Source: SIG450 sp045658425
GTDB taxonomy: Bacteria > Bacillota > Clostridia > UMGS1840 > HGM11507
NCBI GenBank assembly: GCA_045658425.1
Contig: JAZOVB010000232.1
Location: 1 to 24,101 of the forward strand
Direction of reading: 5' to 3'
DNA length: 24,101 nt
The notes under the pieces are model-generated. The model saw only the letters and a program-made list of their open reading frames with translations. It was not told where the DNA came from and searched no databases. Numbering within the stretch: the stretch's first letter is position 1; every line of letters starts with the position of its first letter. Both the position numbers and the translations under genes were made by a program. This document shows positions 1 to 6,785 of this stretch, in pieces.

Positions 1-14
1 GAATTTAGGTATTT

Positions 15-32
15 ATATATTGCGCAATATAT
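15..32. repeat. 18-bp perfect palindrome
   Basis: The sequence ATATATTGCGCAATATAT is its own reverse complement. No coding region is visible to its left within the window. It could be an operator for a gene outside the window or a short symmetric repeat; AT-rich palindromes also arise by chance, so function is uncertain. Confidence 0.4.
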
Positions 33-40
33 GTTACAAT

Positions 41-81
41 ACAAAAAAGTAAACCTATGAATAATATATCATAGGTTTACT
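41..81 (-). terminator. Rho-independent terminator closing the leftmost minus-strand genes
   Basis: A perfect 12-bp stem (GTAAACCTATGA at 49-60 pairing with 69-80) encloses an 8-nt loop. Read on the minus strand the stem is followed by ACTTTTTTGT, a good U-tract. It lies about 120 nt past the end of the 203-556 gene and is the natural end of the minus-strand transcript coming from around 2.2 kb. Confidence 0.75.
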
Positions 82-165
82 CCAAATCAATTATTTTACC
101 ATTAGAAAATTTTGAGTTTACACAAAATTATTTACACACTCGTCCTGTTATCCGCACCATTTTCC

Positions 166-197
166 AAGTGCTTACAGGATTTCTCCCGTAAGCACTT
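166..197. repeat. 10-bp stem hairpin
   Basis: AAGTGCTTAC (166-175) and GTAAGCACTT (188-197) form a perfect 10-bp stem with a 12-nt loop. A short T-run follows only on the plus strand, where no gene ends, so it is not an obvious terminator for the minus-strand gene that stops a few bases away. It may mark a boundary near the recombinase remnant. Confidence 0.5.
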
Positions 198-202
198 TTT
201 CA

Positions 203-556
203 TTATCCTACACTTATCGGTTTGTAATCTCCATTGTGTGCAAGGGTTACATTTCCATCGTCATCGAATATCTCACCATACTCACCGAAAGGTCCGTTCA
301 TTACGATCACCAGGGCAAGCTCGTTGCTCTCCATGTCGAGTACTATAATTTCTTTTACGAGAAGCCGTAGGTTTACATTGCTGATTGCACCCTCTGCTAT
401 GATTCCGTCAAGTATGTCGATACTTTCCTTGATTTCTTTCTTACGCTTTTTAACCGTCTGCTCCATATTTAGTATGTCTTGAATTTTTGTTTTAAGGGTT
501 TCTATTTCGACCTTTCTCTTTTCAAGTATTCTGTCGTATGTAGCTCGGTTCTCCAT
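203..556 (-). pseudogene. C-terminal remnant of a large serine recombinase (probable)
   Basis: This 117-residue frame resembles only the distal part of a large serine recombinase. A charged coiled-coil-like stretch (about residues 1-45) leads into a segment with SNVNLRLLVKEIIV and then a beta-rich tail with VMNGPFG, similar to the DUF4368-type C-terminus of phage and conjugative-element integrases. The N-terminal resolvase catalytic domain and zinc-ribbon region that should come first are missing: upstream lies the intact end of the peptidase gene. The frame stays open back to that gene's stop at 602-604, so the true start, if translated, is unclear; an ATG at 556 has a purine-rich AAAAGGGA ahead of it. 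Most likely it is a decayed leftover of an integrated element. The alternative is a small coiled-coil protein of unknown role. The assignment is by eye from motif resemblance. Confidence 0.5.
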
Positions 557-601
557 ACATTCCCTTTTTATAAGTCCAAATATTTTTATATATTTGCTCC
601 T

Positions 602-1171
602 TTATTCACCATTTATTATATAAACCTCATCATTTCTTATAAGCAGGATTTCTTTTGCGGGGTCGGCTTCTTTAAGTGTTTTTATATCTGTGTAGCCTCT
701 TTGGTCTGCGTGGCAGAGTATATTTTCTTTGATAATACCTATCCCCTCACAGCTTTTCAGATTATAGTCGTCATCCTCCAGCTTCTTTAAATATGTAAGG
801 TCTTCGCAAAGAAAGTCTGCACCTGAAGAAACTCCGAAATAGGATACATTCTTTTTAAGCAGTTCTCTTATTTTCGGAATTAAATCTTTATTATGTGCCT
901 CCTTTAAAAGTTTAAAGGGGTTTCCGCCGGGAACATAAATTAAGTCTATGTTTTCGTTAAAATATTTAAGTGGCTCTTCTAAGGTACAAGCAAAGATATT
1001 TTCTTTTTTAAAGCCAAAATCCTCAAGAAATTTCTGTTGTTTTTTTGCCGTTACAGCATTATCAAACCCTGCAAAGGGAATGATAAGGATTTTTTCGTCC
1101 AAACTAAAGGTTTTTAAAAGCTTATCGGTAATTATGGGACTTTCAAAACCATAGGAAGACAATATAAGCAT
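602..1171 (-). CDS. Peptidase S51 / dipeptidase E-like (class I glutamine amidotransferase-like fold)
   Basis: This 189-residue protein looks like a compact member of the peptidase S51 family (PepE / cyanophycinase relatives), cytoplasmic serine hydrolases. Visible motifs are an N-terminal beta strand MLILSSYGF, the YVPGGNPF turn near residues 79-86, and the nucleophile elbow GVSSGAD (113-119), matching the GxSAGA motif of PepE with Ser115 as the expected nucleophile. A histidine in LCHADQRG (about His154) is a candidate for the catalytic partner. Length is slightly under the roughly 200-230 residues usual for the family. The ATG start is preceded by GAGGTG at suitable spacing. It follows the 92-residue gene by 18 nt and is probably co-transcribed with it. 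The substrate cannot be deduced; Asp-X dipeptides are the classical PepE substrates but relatives vary. Confidence 0.8.
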   Translation of the reverse strand: MLILSSYGFESPIITDKLLKTFSLDEKILIIPFAGFDNAVTAKKQQKFLEDFGFKKENIFACTLEEPLKYFNENIDLIYVPGGNPFKLLKEAHNKDLIPKIRELLKKNVSYFGVSSGADFLCEDLTYLKKLEDDDYNLKSCEGIGIIKENILCHADQRGYTDIKTLKEADPAKEILLIRNDEVYIINGE

Positions 1172-1189
1172 TTTTTCACCTCGTTACAA

Positions 1190-1468
1190 TCACATAAAGC
1201 TTAAAACCTCATTGATATTGGTTTCATCGATAAGATAGGAAAAAATCTCTTTTAAGGTTCCTTTAACAATTGGTTTTTCTCCGTAAATTTTGCCATCTTC
1301 ATCACAGCGATATAAAAAGTAAATCCCGTCAATTTCCTCATGTGGAACTAATTTTACGCCGTAGCCATACTGATAATATACCATATTTGAGATACAGGCT
1401 TCCTCGATAAACCCTGCTGCTCCCATCATAAATTTATAAATAAGCTGTCTTTCTTTAGCATCCTGCAT
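1190..1468 (-). CDS. Hypothetical protein, 92 residues
   Basis: I do not recognise this protein. It is 92 residues, soluble-looking, without signal peptide or membrane segment, mixed helix and strand, with an aromatic-rich middle (MVYYQYGYG) and a beta-type segment (IDGIYFLYRCDEDG). The ATG is preceded by GAGAGGTAA, an acceptable ribosome binding site. It lies between the DUF697-like gene (40 nt upstream) and the peptidase (18 nt downstream), all on the same strand, so it is probably the second gene of a small operon. No catalytic motif stands out. Confidence 0.65.
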   Translation of the reverse strand: MQDAKERQLIYKFMMGAAGFIEEACISNMVYYQYGYGVKLVPHEEIDGIYFLYRCDEDGKIYGEKPIVKGTLKEIFSYLIDETNINEVLSFM

Positions 1469-1508
1469 ACTGATTACCTCTCTTTCAACCTCTCAATTAT
1501 TTATTTCT

Positions 1509-2237
1509 TTACCAATTATCCTTAAACCATTTGCCAATATGCTTAGCGCCGTTTACTATAGTTTTTCCTACATACTTTGCACCGTCTGCGACAGTATCCT
1601 TTACATTCTCCTTAAACTCCCATACGCCTCTTTCAATGGCTTTGAATTTTTCAGAGGTTATTATTTTAGAAGAAATATTTACTATTTTAAGTCCTGTTTC
1701 GTCAACCTTTTCTTTCGTTTCGTCAAGAACACCTGAAAGATAACCGTCGGGTGCAGTATATATTCTTACTATCTCCTCCATATCCTCAATCCAGTTTTCA
1801 AAGGCAAATTCATCTATAATTTTTGTTACTTTACTGTCCCAGTTTTCTGAATTTATACGATTTTCCTTAAGCATTATATCGGTAACCGACCGGGCAAAAC
1901 GATATGTAAACACTATATTTTCAAGGGTACTTCCTGCAATTGCTATAACTGTTCCCGCCCCCGGAATTAAGTGAAAAAGCTTGGTTGCCGCCTTACAGCC
2001 TGCAATATATTTCATAACCCCGTCAGCAATACACATACAAAGCTCCTTGCTCTTTTCCTTTGCAAGCTTTATGCCGTGATTTTGCGCCATCATCCAAAGC
2101 AGAGTTGCCCACACACCTGCAATTGCTATCATATCTCCCGCTCCGCTGAATGCCCCCAGCGGTCCTAACAAGGTTGACTCATGCATCGCCCATTGAACAT
2201 CGGTTTTATCTATTTCATATATTCTGATGTTAACCAT
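1509..2237 (-). CDS. Hypothetical protein with DUF697-like hydrophobic core, 242 residues
   Basis: The protein opens with a short polar segment, followed by two Gly/Ala-rich hydrophobic stretches (about residues 24-50, GPLGAFSGAGDMIAIAG..., and 90-118, LIPGAGTVIAIAGSTLEN...). The second is followed by a helix YRFARSVTDIML. The pattern of a Pro-Gly turn then Ala/Ile-rich helix recalls DUF697 / YcjF-like proteins, often linked to dynamin-like or Era-like GTPases at membranes. The C-terminal half (about 120-242) is amphipathic and charged, with repeated VGKTIVNGAKHIGKWF-like helices that could lie on a membrane surface. There is no signal peptide. The start has GAGGTGGAG upstream and the gene follows a TTGAAA/TATAAT promoter, so it heads the small minus-strand operon. 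The DUF697 resemblance is weak and by eye; function unknown. Confidence 0.65.
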   Translation of the reverse strand: MVNIRIYEIDKTDVQWAMHESTLLGPLGAFSGAGDMIAIAGVWATLLWMMAQNHGIKLAKEKSKELCMCIADGVMKYIAGCKAATKLFHLIPGAGTVIAIAGSTLENIVFTYRFARSVTDIMLKENRINSENWDSKVTKIIDEFAFENWIEDMEEIVRIYTAPDGYLSGVLDETKEKVDETGLKIVNISSKIITSEKFKAIERGVWEFKENVKDTVADGAKYVGKTIVNGAKHIGKWFKDNW

Positions 2238-2275
2238 AACACTCCACCTCTTTAGAAATTCTGATTATATAATTA

Positions 2276-2303
2276 ATTATACCATATAACTTTTAAATTT
2301 CAA
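2276..2303 (-). promoter_or_regulatory. Sigma-A-type promoter for the minus-strand hypothetical operon
   Basis: On the minus strand TTGAAA (2298-2303) is separated by 16 bp from a perfect TATAAT (2276-2281). The start codon of the DUF697-like gene is about 38 nt further on, and the tRNA terminator lies just upstream, so this promoter isolates the hypothetical genes from the glmM/tRNA unit. Confidence 0.65.
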
Positions 2304-2310
2304 TAAAATT

Positions 2311-2352
2311 AAAAAGTAAAATCGGCAAGGTTCATAACGAACCCTGCCGATT
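2311..2352 (-). terminator. Rho-independent terminator of the tRNA-Thr / glmM unit
   Basis: AATCGGCAAGGTTC (2320-2333) pairs with GAACCCTGCCGATT (2339-2352) through a 14-bp stem with one G-U pair and a 5-nt loop. On the minus strand it is followed by TTTACTTTTT. It begins two bases after the tRNA CCA end. Confidence 0.85.
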
Positions 2353-2353
2353 C

Positions 2354-2429
2354 TGGAGCTGGTGGCGTGACTTGAACACGTGACCTTCTGATTACGAATC
2401 AGATGCACTACCGACTGTGCTACACCAGC
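2354..2429 (-). tRNA. tRNA-Thr (anticodon CGT)
   Basis: The 76-nt minus-strand sequence folds as a cloverleaf. The acceptor stem is GCTGGTG with CACCAGC, the D-arm contains AGTCGGTA, and the anticodon stem TCTGA/TCAGA bounds the loop TTCGTAA with anticodon CGT, reading ACG (Thr). The T-arm has GTTCAAG, and CCA is encoded. It lies between glmM and a strong terminator, 66 nt after the glmM stop; either it is co-transcribed with glmM and processed or it has a weak local promoter that I could not assign. Confidence 0.95.
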
Positions 2430-2495
2430 CCGACTGAATAAAAAGGGATAATATTGTAATTTAATTACAAATTACCCATTATTTTATTCCCCTCT

Positions 2496-3839
2496 TTATT
2501 CAGTATAACCTTTTTTTACTATTAAGTCAATAAGTTCATTCACAAGTTTTGAACATTTTTCATTGGTTTGGGCTTCTGCCATAACTCTTATTACCGGCTC
2601 AGTACCGCTTTTTCTTAAAATCACCCTGCCCTGTCCCTTAAGCTCTTCATTTCTTTTTTCCAGAATGGTTTTGATTTCTTCGTCAGCACATACCCTGTCT
2701 TTATCCGAAACCTTTATTTTGTCCTGAACCTGAGGAAAAAGCTTAAATCCATCCGAAAGCTTTGATGCGGGAAGCTTACTTTCAATAAAAGCTTCCATTA
2801 TTTTTACGGCGGTTATAAGTCCGTCACCTGTTGAGGCATATTTTGAGAAAATTATATGTCCCGATTCTTCTCCGCCCAGAGCGAAACCTCCCCTTTTCAT
2901 TTCCTCATATACAAATTTATCACCCACATCGGTTACCTTTGCCGAAATTCCGTTATTTTCCAGAGCTTTAAAAAAACCATAATTAGACATAAGAGTGGTA
3001 ACAATGGTATTTTCAAACAGCTTTTCTCTTTTTTTCATATATTTCCCATAAATATATAAAATATGGTCCCCTGTAAGCACATTCCCCTTTTCATCAACCG
3101 CAAGGCATCTGTCCGCATCGCCGTCAAAGGCAAAGCCTATATCAAGATTATTTTCCCTTACCAGATTTACAAGGTTTTCTATATGAGTTGACCCGCAGTT
3201 TAAATTTATATTTATTCCATCAGGCTCATTTCCTGTAACAAAGGTTTTAGCCCCTAAAGTATCAAATATACTCTTTGCCATCATCCAGGTACTTCCGTTA
3301 GAACAGTCAAGACCTATCTTAAGTCCCTTATACGAATGCTTTGAAAGGGAAATAATATATCCGATATATCTGTTTCTTCCTCCCGAATAATCCACCGTTC
3401 TTCCGATTTTGTCACCCTTTGCAAGAGGGATTTCGGGGTAATTACCGTCAAGATAGCTTTCGATTTTTTCCAAAACCTCATCACCCATTTTCTCCCCTTT
3501 GCTGTTTATAAGCTTAATGCCGTTATCATAGTAAGGATTATGACTGGCTGAAATCATAACACCGCAGTCAAAATTCTCGGTTCTTACTATATAAGAAACC
3601 GAGGGAGTAGTGGTAACATGCAGAAGATAAGCATCCCCTCCGCTTGCGGTTATTCCTGCGGACAAAGCATCCTCAAGCATATACCCTGACCGCCTTGTAT
3701 CCTTTCCTATTACAATTCTCGACTTATTTTCACCATTAAAAAAGCTTCCTAAAAATCTGCCGATTTTAAAAGCGTGTTCTACCGTTAAATTAACATTTGC
3801 TTCACCGCGAAAGCCATCCGTTCCGAAATATTTGCCCAT
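2496..3839 (-). CDS. glmM: Phosphoglucosamine mutase GlmM
   Basis: GlmM interconverts glucosamine-6-phosphate and glucosamine-1-phosphate, the cytoplasmic step before UDP-GlcNAc synthesis for peptidoglycan. The 447-residue length is normal. The N-terminus has the family signature KYFGTDGFRGEAN; the phosphoserine loop is ISASHNPYYDNGIK with Ser99 as the expected phosphorylated residue; the metal loop FDGDADR lies at about 238-244; the sugar-binding loop GGEESGHI follows; and the C-terminal phosphate-binding motif is RKSGTEPVIRVM. The ATG has GGAGC upstream and sits 1 nt after the TGA of the preceding acetyltransferase-like gene, so the two are translationally close and surely co-transcribed. 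GlmM proteins are distinguished from general phosphomannomutases by the SASHNP serine loop and length, both present. Confidence 0.95.
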   Translation of the reverse strand: MGKYFGTDGFRGEANVNLTVEHAFKIGRFLGSFFNGENKSRIVIGKDTRRSGYMLEDALSAGITASGGDAYLLHVTTTPSVSYIVRTENFDCGVMISASHNPYYDNGIKLINSKGEKMGDEVLEKIESYLDGNYPEIPLAKGDKIGRTVDYSGGRNRYIGYIISLSKHSYKGLKIGLDCSNGSTWMMAKSIFDTLGAKTFVTGNEPDGININLNCGSTHIENLVNLVRENNLDIGFAFDGDADRCLAVDEKGNVLTGDHILYIYGKYMKKREKLFENTIVTTLMSNYGFFKALENNGISAKVTDVGDKFVYEEMKRGGFALGGEESGHIIFSKYASTGDGLITAVKIMEAFIESKLPASKLSDGFKLFPQVQDKIKVSDKDRVCADEEIKTILEKRNEELKGQGRVILRKSGTEPVIRVMAEAQTNEKCSKLVNELIDLIVKKGYTE

Positions 3840-3840
3840 A

Positions 3841-4497
3841 TCAAAGCTCCTTTTTTACAATATTCAGACTGTCTTTGTAAATTGAATTTTCCTTTATAAT
3901 CCCCCTTACCATAGAAAGAGGGTAAACTGTAGTGTTTTTCCCGATAACCGTACCGGGACACAAAACTGCGTGACAGCCTATTTCAACATTATCACCCACC
4001 ATAGCCCCGAACTTTTTAAGGGAGGTAGGAATATTTATCCCCTCCCCCTTAACCGTAACACAGGTTTTATCACTTTTAACATTTGAGGTAAGAGCTCCCG
4101 CACCGAAATGAGCCTTATATCCGAGTACCGAGTCCCCGATGTAATTGTAGTGAGGCACCTGTACTCCGTCAAAAAGAAGAGAATTTTTAATTTCGGTTGA
4201 ATTTCCCACTACTGCACCGTTTCCTATAATTACACTTCCTCTTATATAAGCGTTGTAACGGATTTCGGCACCGTTATCGATAATAAGAGGTCCTTTAAGA
4301 CATACACCCTCTGCCACCTTAGCGGTTTTTGCAATCCAGATGTCATCCTCCATATATTCATAATTTTCATTAAGCGTTTTTCCAAGGCATAAAATAAAAT
4401 CCTTTAAGCAGGGTAAAACATCCCATGGATATTTCTTACCGCTGAATAAATCTTTGGCTACTGTATGTGATAAATCGAATAAATTTTCAATCTCCAA
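3841..4497 (-). CDS. Left-handed beta-helix (hexapeptide repeat) acyltransferase, GlmU C-terminal-like
   Basis: The 218-residue protein has an N-terminal helical lead (1-50), then imperfect hexapeptide repeats of the left-handed beta-helix type from about residue 54: IAKTAKVAEGVCLKGPLII, IRYNAYIRGSVIIGNGAVVG, and VGDNVEIGCHAVLCPGTVIG. The segment HFGAGALTSNVKSD resembles the GlmU acetyltransferase-site region (NIGAGTITCNYDG type). It lacks the N-terminal nucleotidyltransferase domain of true GlmU. Placement directly ahead of glmM suggests a role in glucosamine-1-phosphate acetylation or a related sugar nucleotide step, but this is inference; other sugar acyltransferases share the fold. The start is TTG, chosen because GGAGG lies 8 nt upstream and the frame begins there. 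Confidence 0.8.
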   Translation of the reverse strand: MEIENLFDLSHTVAKDLFSGKKYPWDVLPCLKDFILCLGKTLNENYEYMEDDIWIAKTAKVAEGVCLKGPLIIDNGAEIRYNAYIRGSVIIGNGAVVGNSTEIKNSLLFDGVQVPHYNYIGDSVLGYKAHFGAGALTSNVKSDKTCVTVKGEGINIPTSLKKFGAMVGDNVEIGCHAVLCPGTVIGKNTTVYPLSMVRGIIKENSIYKDSLNIVKKEL

Positions 4498-4569
4498 TTA
4501 TAAAACCTCCTTTTTTATATTTTACTCATAAAATTCATTTATTATTAAAAAATCATTTATAAAAACACC

Positions 4570-4598
4570 TTGACAATACCGCTAAAAAATATTACAAT
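4570..4598 (+). promoter_or_regulatory. Promoter of rny
   Basis: TTGACA (4570-4575), 17-bp spacer, TACAAT (4593-4598): near-consensus sigma-A. Transcription from here gives a leader of about 170 nt before rny. The leader includes a small hairpin (TACAGT-GAA-ACTGTA just before 4735) but no terminator-like structure or riboswitch I can recognise. Confidence 0.8.
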
Positions 4599-4774
4599 GA
4601 TATAGTAGGTTATATATTGGGAAAGTGGTGTAAAAACCATACTTCCTTTAGATAATATGATATTTTTCTTATACCGACTTATGCAGATTAAATGCTTTCT
4701 GCCTCTTTGCCGGTTTACAGTGAAACTGTATAAAAAAACTTAAAAAAACTAAAAAAATCAGGAGGTGTATCATT

Positions 4775-6331
4775 ATGAATAATCCGTTTATAATGATAGG
4801 AATCGCCGCCGGTGTTGCTTTAGTTGTTGGATTTGTTGCTTTCAGACTTGGTATTTCATACCGTAAAAAAATTGCTGAAAGTCAGATTAAAAGCGCTGAA
4901 GAAGAAGCAAAAAGAATTGTTAACGACTCTTATAAGACCGTTGAAAACATGAAAAAAGAGAAGCTTTTAGAGGTTAAGGACGAAATACATAAGAGCAGAT
5001 CAGAGCTTGATAAAGAAATCAAGGAACGCCGCGGAGAAATCCAGAAACAAGAAAAAAGACTATTACAAAAAGAAGAAAATCTTGATAAAAAGATTGAAAA
5101 CTTAGAATCAAGAGAAGAAAACTTAAAAGACAAGCAAAAACAGTTAGAAGAAAAAGAAGAATATGTTGCTGAAATTCAGAGAAGACAGTTAGAGCTTCTT
5201 GAAAAAATTTCAGGACTTACTGCTGAAGAAGCAAAAACATACCTACTGAAAAATATCGAAGAAAAAGTCAGAGTTGCCGCTGCTGTTAAAATCAAGGAAA
5301 TTGAAGAAGAAACAAAAGAGGTTGCTGACGAAAAGGCAAGAAACATTATCACATCTGCAATTCAGAGATGTGCTTCCGACCACGTTGCCGAGGTTACCGT
5401 TTCTACTGTTGCTCTTCCGAGTGACGAAATGAAGGGAAGAATTATCGGCAGAGAGGGAAGAAATATAAGAACCTTAGAAACAGCAACAGGGGTTGATGTA
5501 ATTATTGACGATACTCCGGAAGCAGTTATTCTTTCTTCCTTTGACCCTGTAAGACGAGAAGTTGCAAGACTGTCTTTAGAAAAACTTATTTCCGATGGCC
5601 GTATCCATCCGGCAAGAATTGAAGAAATGGTTGAAAAGGCACAAAAAGAGGTTGACGCCACAATTAAAAAGGCAGGGGAATCCGCTACCTTTGAGGTTGG
5701 TGTTCACGGTCTTCATCCTGAACTTGTTAAGCTTCTTGGAAGACTTAAATACAGAACAAGCTACGGTCAGAATGTTCTTAAGCACTCAATTGAAGTTGCT
5801 CATATTTCGGGCATCATTGCTGCAGAATTAGGCGTTGATGTTGTTATGGCAAAAAGAGCAGGACTTTTACACGATATAGGTAAAGCATCTACTCACGAAA
5901 TAGAAGGCTCTCATGTTATGATTGGTGCTGATATTGCCAAGAAATACCACGAAGACCAGATTGTTTTAAATTCTATTATGTCTCATCACGGTGATGCAGA
6001 ACCGGAAACAGTTATTGCTTGTATTGTTCAGGCAGCTGACGCTATTTCCGCCGCAAGACCGGGTGCAAGAAGAGAAAATATTGAAACTTATGTTAAACGT
6101 TTAGAGAAGTTAGAAGAAATTTCTTCTTCCTTCAAGGGCGTTGAAAAAACATTTGCTATCCAGGCAGGCAGAGAAATCAGAATTATGGTTAAACCTGAGG
6201 ATATCAATGATGAAACAATGATTGTAGTTGCAAGAGAAATCGCAGAAAAAATTGAAAGCGAACTTGAATATCCCGGACAGATTAAAGTTAATGTTGTTCG
6301 TGAAACAAGAGCAGTTGACTACGCAAAATAA
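4775..6331 (+). CDS. rny: Ribonuclease Y
   Basis: RNase Y is a membrane-anchored endoribonuclease that starts mRNA decay in Firmicutes. The 518-residue product has the full expected layout. An N-terminal transmembrane helix (about 5-26) is followed by a long charged coiled coil (about 30-150), a KH RNA-binding domain with GRIIGREGRN (221-230), and an HD metal-dependent phosphohydrolase domain with HSIEVAH and LLHDIGKA (His366-Asp367). The C-terminus ends in KVNVVRETRAVDYAK, as typical for the family. The ATG is preceded by AGGAGG with good spacing. It is the only plus-strand gene in this part, monocistronic between its own promoter and a hairpin terminator right after the stop. Confidence 0.97.
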   Translation: MNNPFIMIGIAAGVALVVGFVAFRLGISYRKKIAESQIKSAEEEAKRIVNDSYKTVENMKKEKLLEVKDEIHKSRSELDKEIKERRGEIQKQEKRLLQKEENLDKKIENLESREENLKDKQKQLEEKEEYVAEIQRRQLELLEKISGLTAEEAKTYLLKNIEEKVRVAAAVKIKEIEEETKEVADEKARNIITSAIQRCASDHVAEVTVSTVALPSDEMKGRIIGREGRNIRTLETATGVDVIIDDTPEAVILSSFDPVRREVARLSLEKLISDGRIHPARIEEMVEKAQKEVDATIKKAGESATFEVGVHGLHPELVKLLGRLKYRTSYGQNVLKHSIEVAHISGIIAAELGVDVVMAKRAGLLHDIGKASTHEIEGSHVMIGADIAKKYHEDQIVLNSIMSHHGDAEPETVIACIVQAADAISAARPGARRENIETYVKRLEKLEEISSSFKGVEKTFAIQAGREIRIMVKPEDINDETMIVVAREIAEKIESELEYPGQIKVNVVRETRAVDYAK

Positions 6332-6344
6332 AAAAATTAAAAAA

Positions 6345-6374
6345 GGCAGTAATCATATTGTGATTACTGCCTTT
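6345..6374 (+). terminator. Terminator of rny
   Basis: An 11-bp perfect stem (GGCAGTAATCA with TGATTACTGCC, loop TATTG) starts 13 nt after the rny stop and is followed by TTTCTCGTT. An A-run precedes the stem. The T-tail is short because it merges into the adjacent palindrome. Confidence 0.8.
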
Positions 6375-6399
6375 CTCGTTGCCAAAGGCAACGAGAAAG
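6371..6399. repeat. 29-nt palindrome abutting the rny terminator
   Basis: CTTTCTCGTTGCC (6371-6383) and GGCAACGAGAAAG (6387-6399) form a perfect 13-bp stem with loop AAA. Its right arm, with the bases that follow (GGCAACGAGAAAGTAGGGG, 6387-6405), recurs with one mismatch at 6581-6599, inside the neighbouring inverted-repeat block. This points to a repeat family rather than a simple transcription signal. Confidence 0.7.
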
Positions 6400-6661
6400 T
6401 AGGGGCGTTTATTACCGCCCGAAAGCCCTCCTTGCCTAAAGGAGGGGGGGACCGCTTTAGCGGTGGGAGGATTTTTGAAAAGGTGTAATATAAATCCTTG
6501 ACGGGAATTTCGATATGTTTTGCATAGTTTATCGGCGTGCCGAGGTCGTCACGCCCTACAGACCTGATATGTGGTCTTACGGCAACGAGAAGGTAGGGGA
6601 GGATAGCATCCTCCCGCAAAAACACCAAATATTTAATTCGGGCGGTAATAAACGCCCCTAC
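6399..6661. mobile_element. MITE-like / palindromic intergenic repeat block with 25-bp terminal inverted repeats
   Basis: Positions 6399-6423 and 6637-6661 are exact reverse complements over 25 bp (core GGGCGTTTATTACCGCCC). The interior of about 213 bp holds further hairpins: CCCTCCTT with AAGGAGGG (6426-6446), ACCGC with GCGGT (6451-6464), and GGGAGGAT with ATCCTCCC (6597-6615). No transposase and no convincing coding frame is present, and no target-site duplication is obvious at the flanks. The similarity of such GC-rich hairpins to repeats seen in gut Clostridia genomes suggests a non-autonomous element or REP-like cluster. Together with its flanks it fills the gap between rny and the TIR-NACHT gene. 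Confidence 0.6.
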
Positions 6662-6690
6662 CGTATCTGTTTACAGTTCATTTTACCGTG

Positions 6691-6723
6691 AAAAAGGGTG
6701 GATGCCGAATGGCATATCCGCCC
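6691..6723 (-). terminator. Terminator of the TIR-NACHT-WD40 gene
   Basis: On the minus strand GGGCGGATATGCC pairs with GGCATCCACCC (one bulge, loop ATTC; 6696-6723), followed by TTTTTCACGG. It lies about 60 nt after the stop codon. The arm AAAAAGGGTGGA (6691-6702) also has a perfect 12-bp complement at 6774-6785 that could form a larger alternative fold. Between them are short repeats of CATTTGTC. Confidence 0.7.
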
Positions 6724-6785
6724 TTCCATCATTTGTCATTTGTCCTTTCACATTTGTAATTTAATATGGTATGTCCACCCTTTTT

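Noticed and set aside
2433..2504. Inverted repeat ACTGAATAAA / TTTATTCAGT as a glmM terminator
   Set aside because: Its right arm overlaps the end of the glmM coding region and no U-tract follows on the minus strand; the terminator after the tRNA is far stronger.
6353..6628. 91-residue minus-strand open frame between rny and the TIR gene
   Set aside because: It runs straight through the rny terminator, the palindrome and the hairpin-rich inverted-repeat block; its composition is explained by the repeats and it has no convincing ribosome binding site.
6721..6770. Repeated CATTTGTC-type 8-mers as a mini-array
   Set aside because: Short, irregular, few copies; best seen as low-complexity intergenic sequence next to the terminator.
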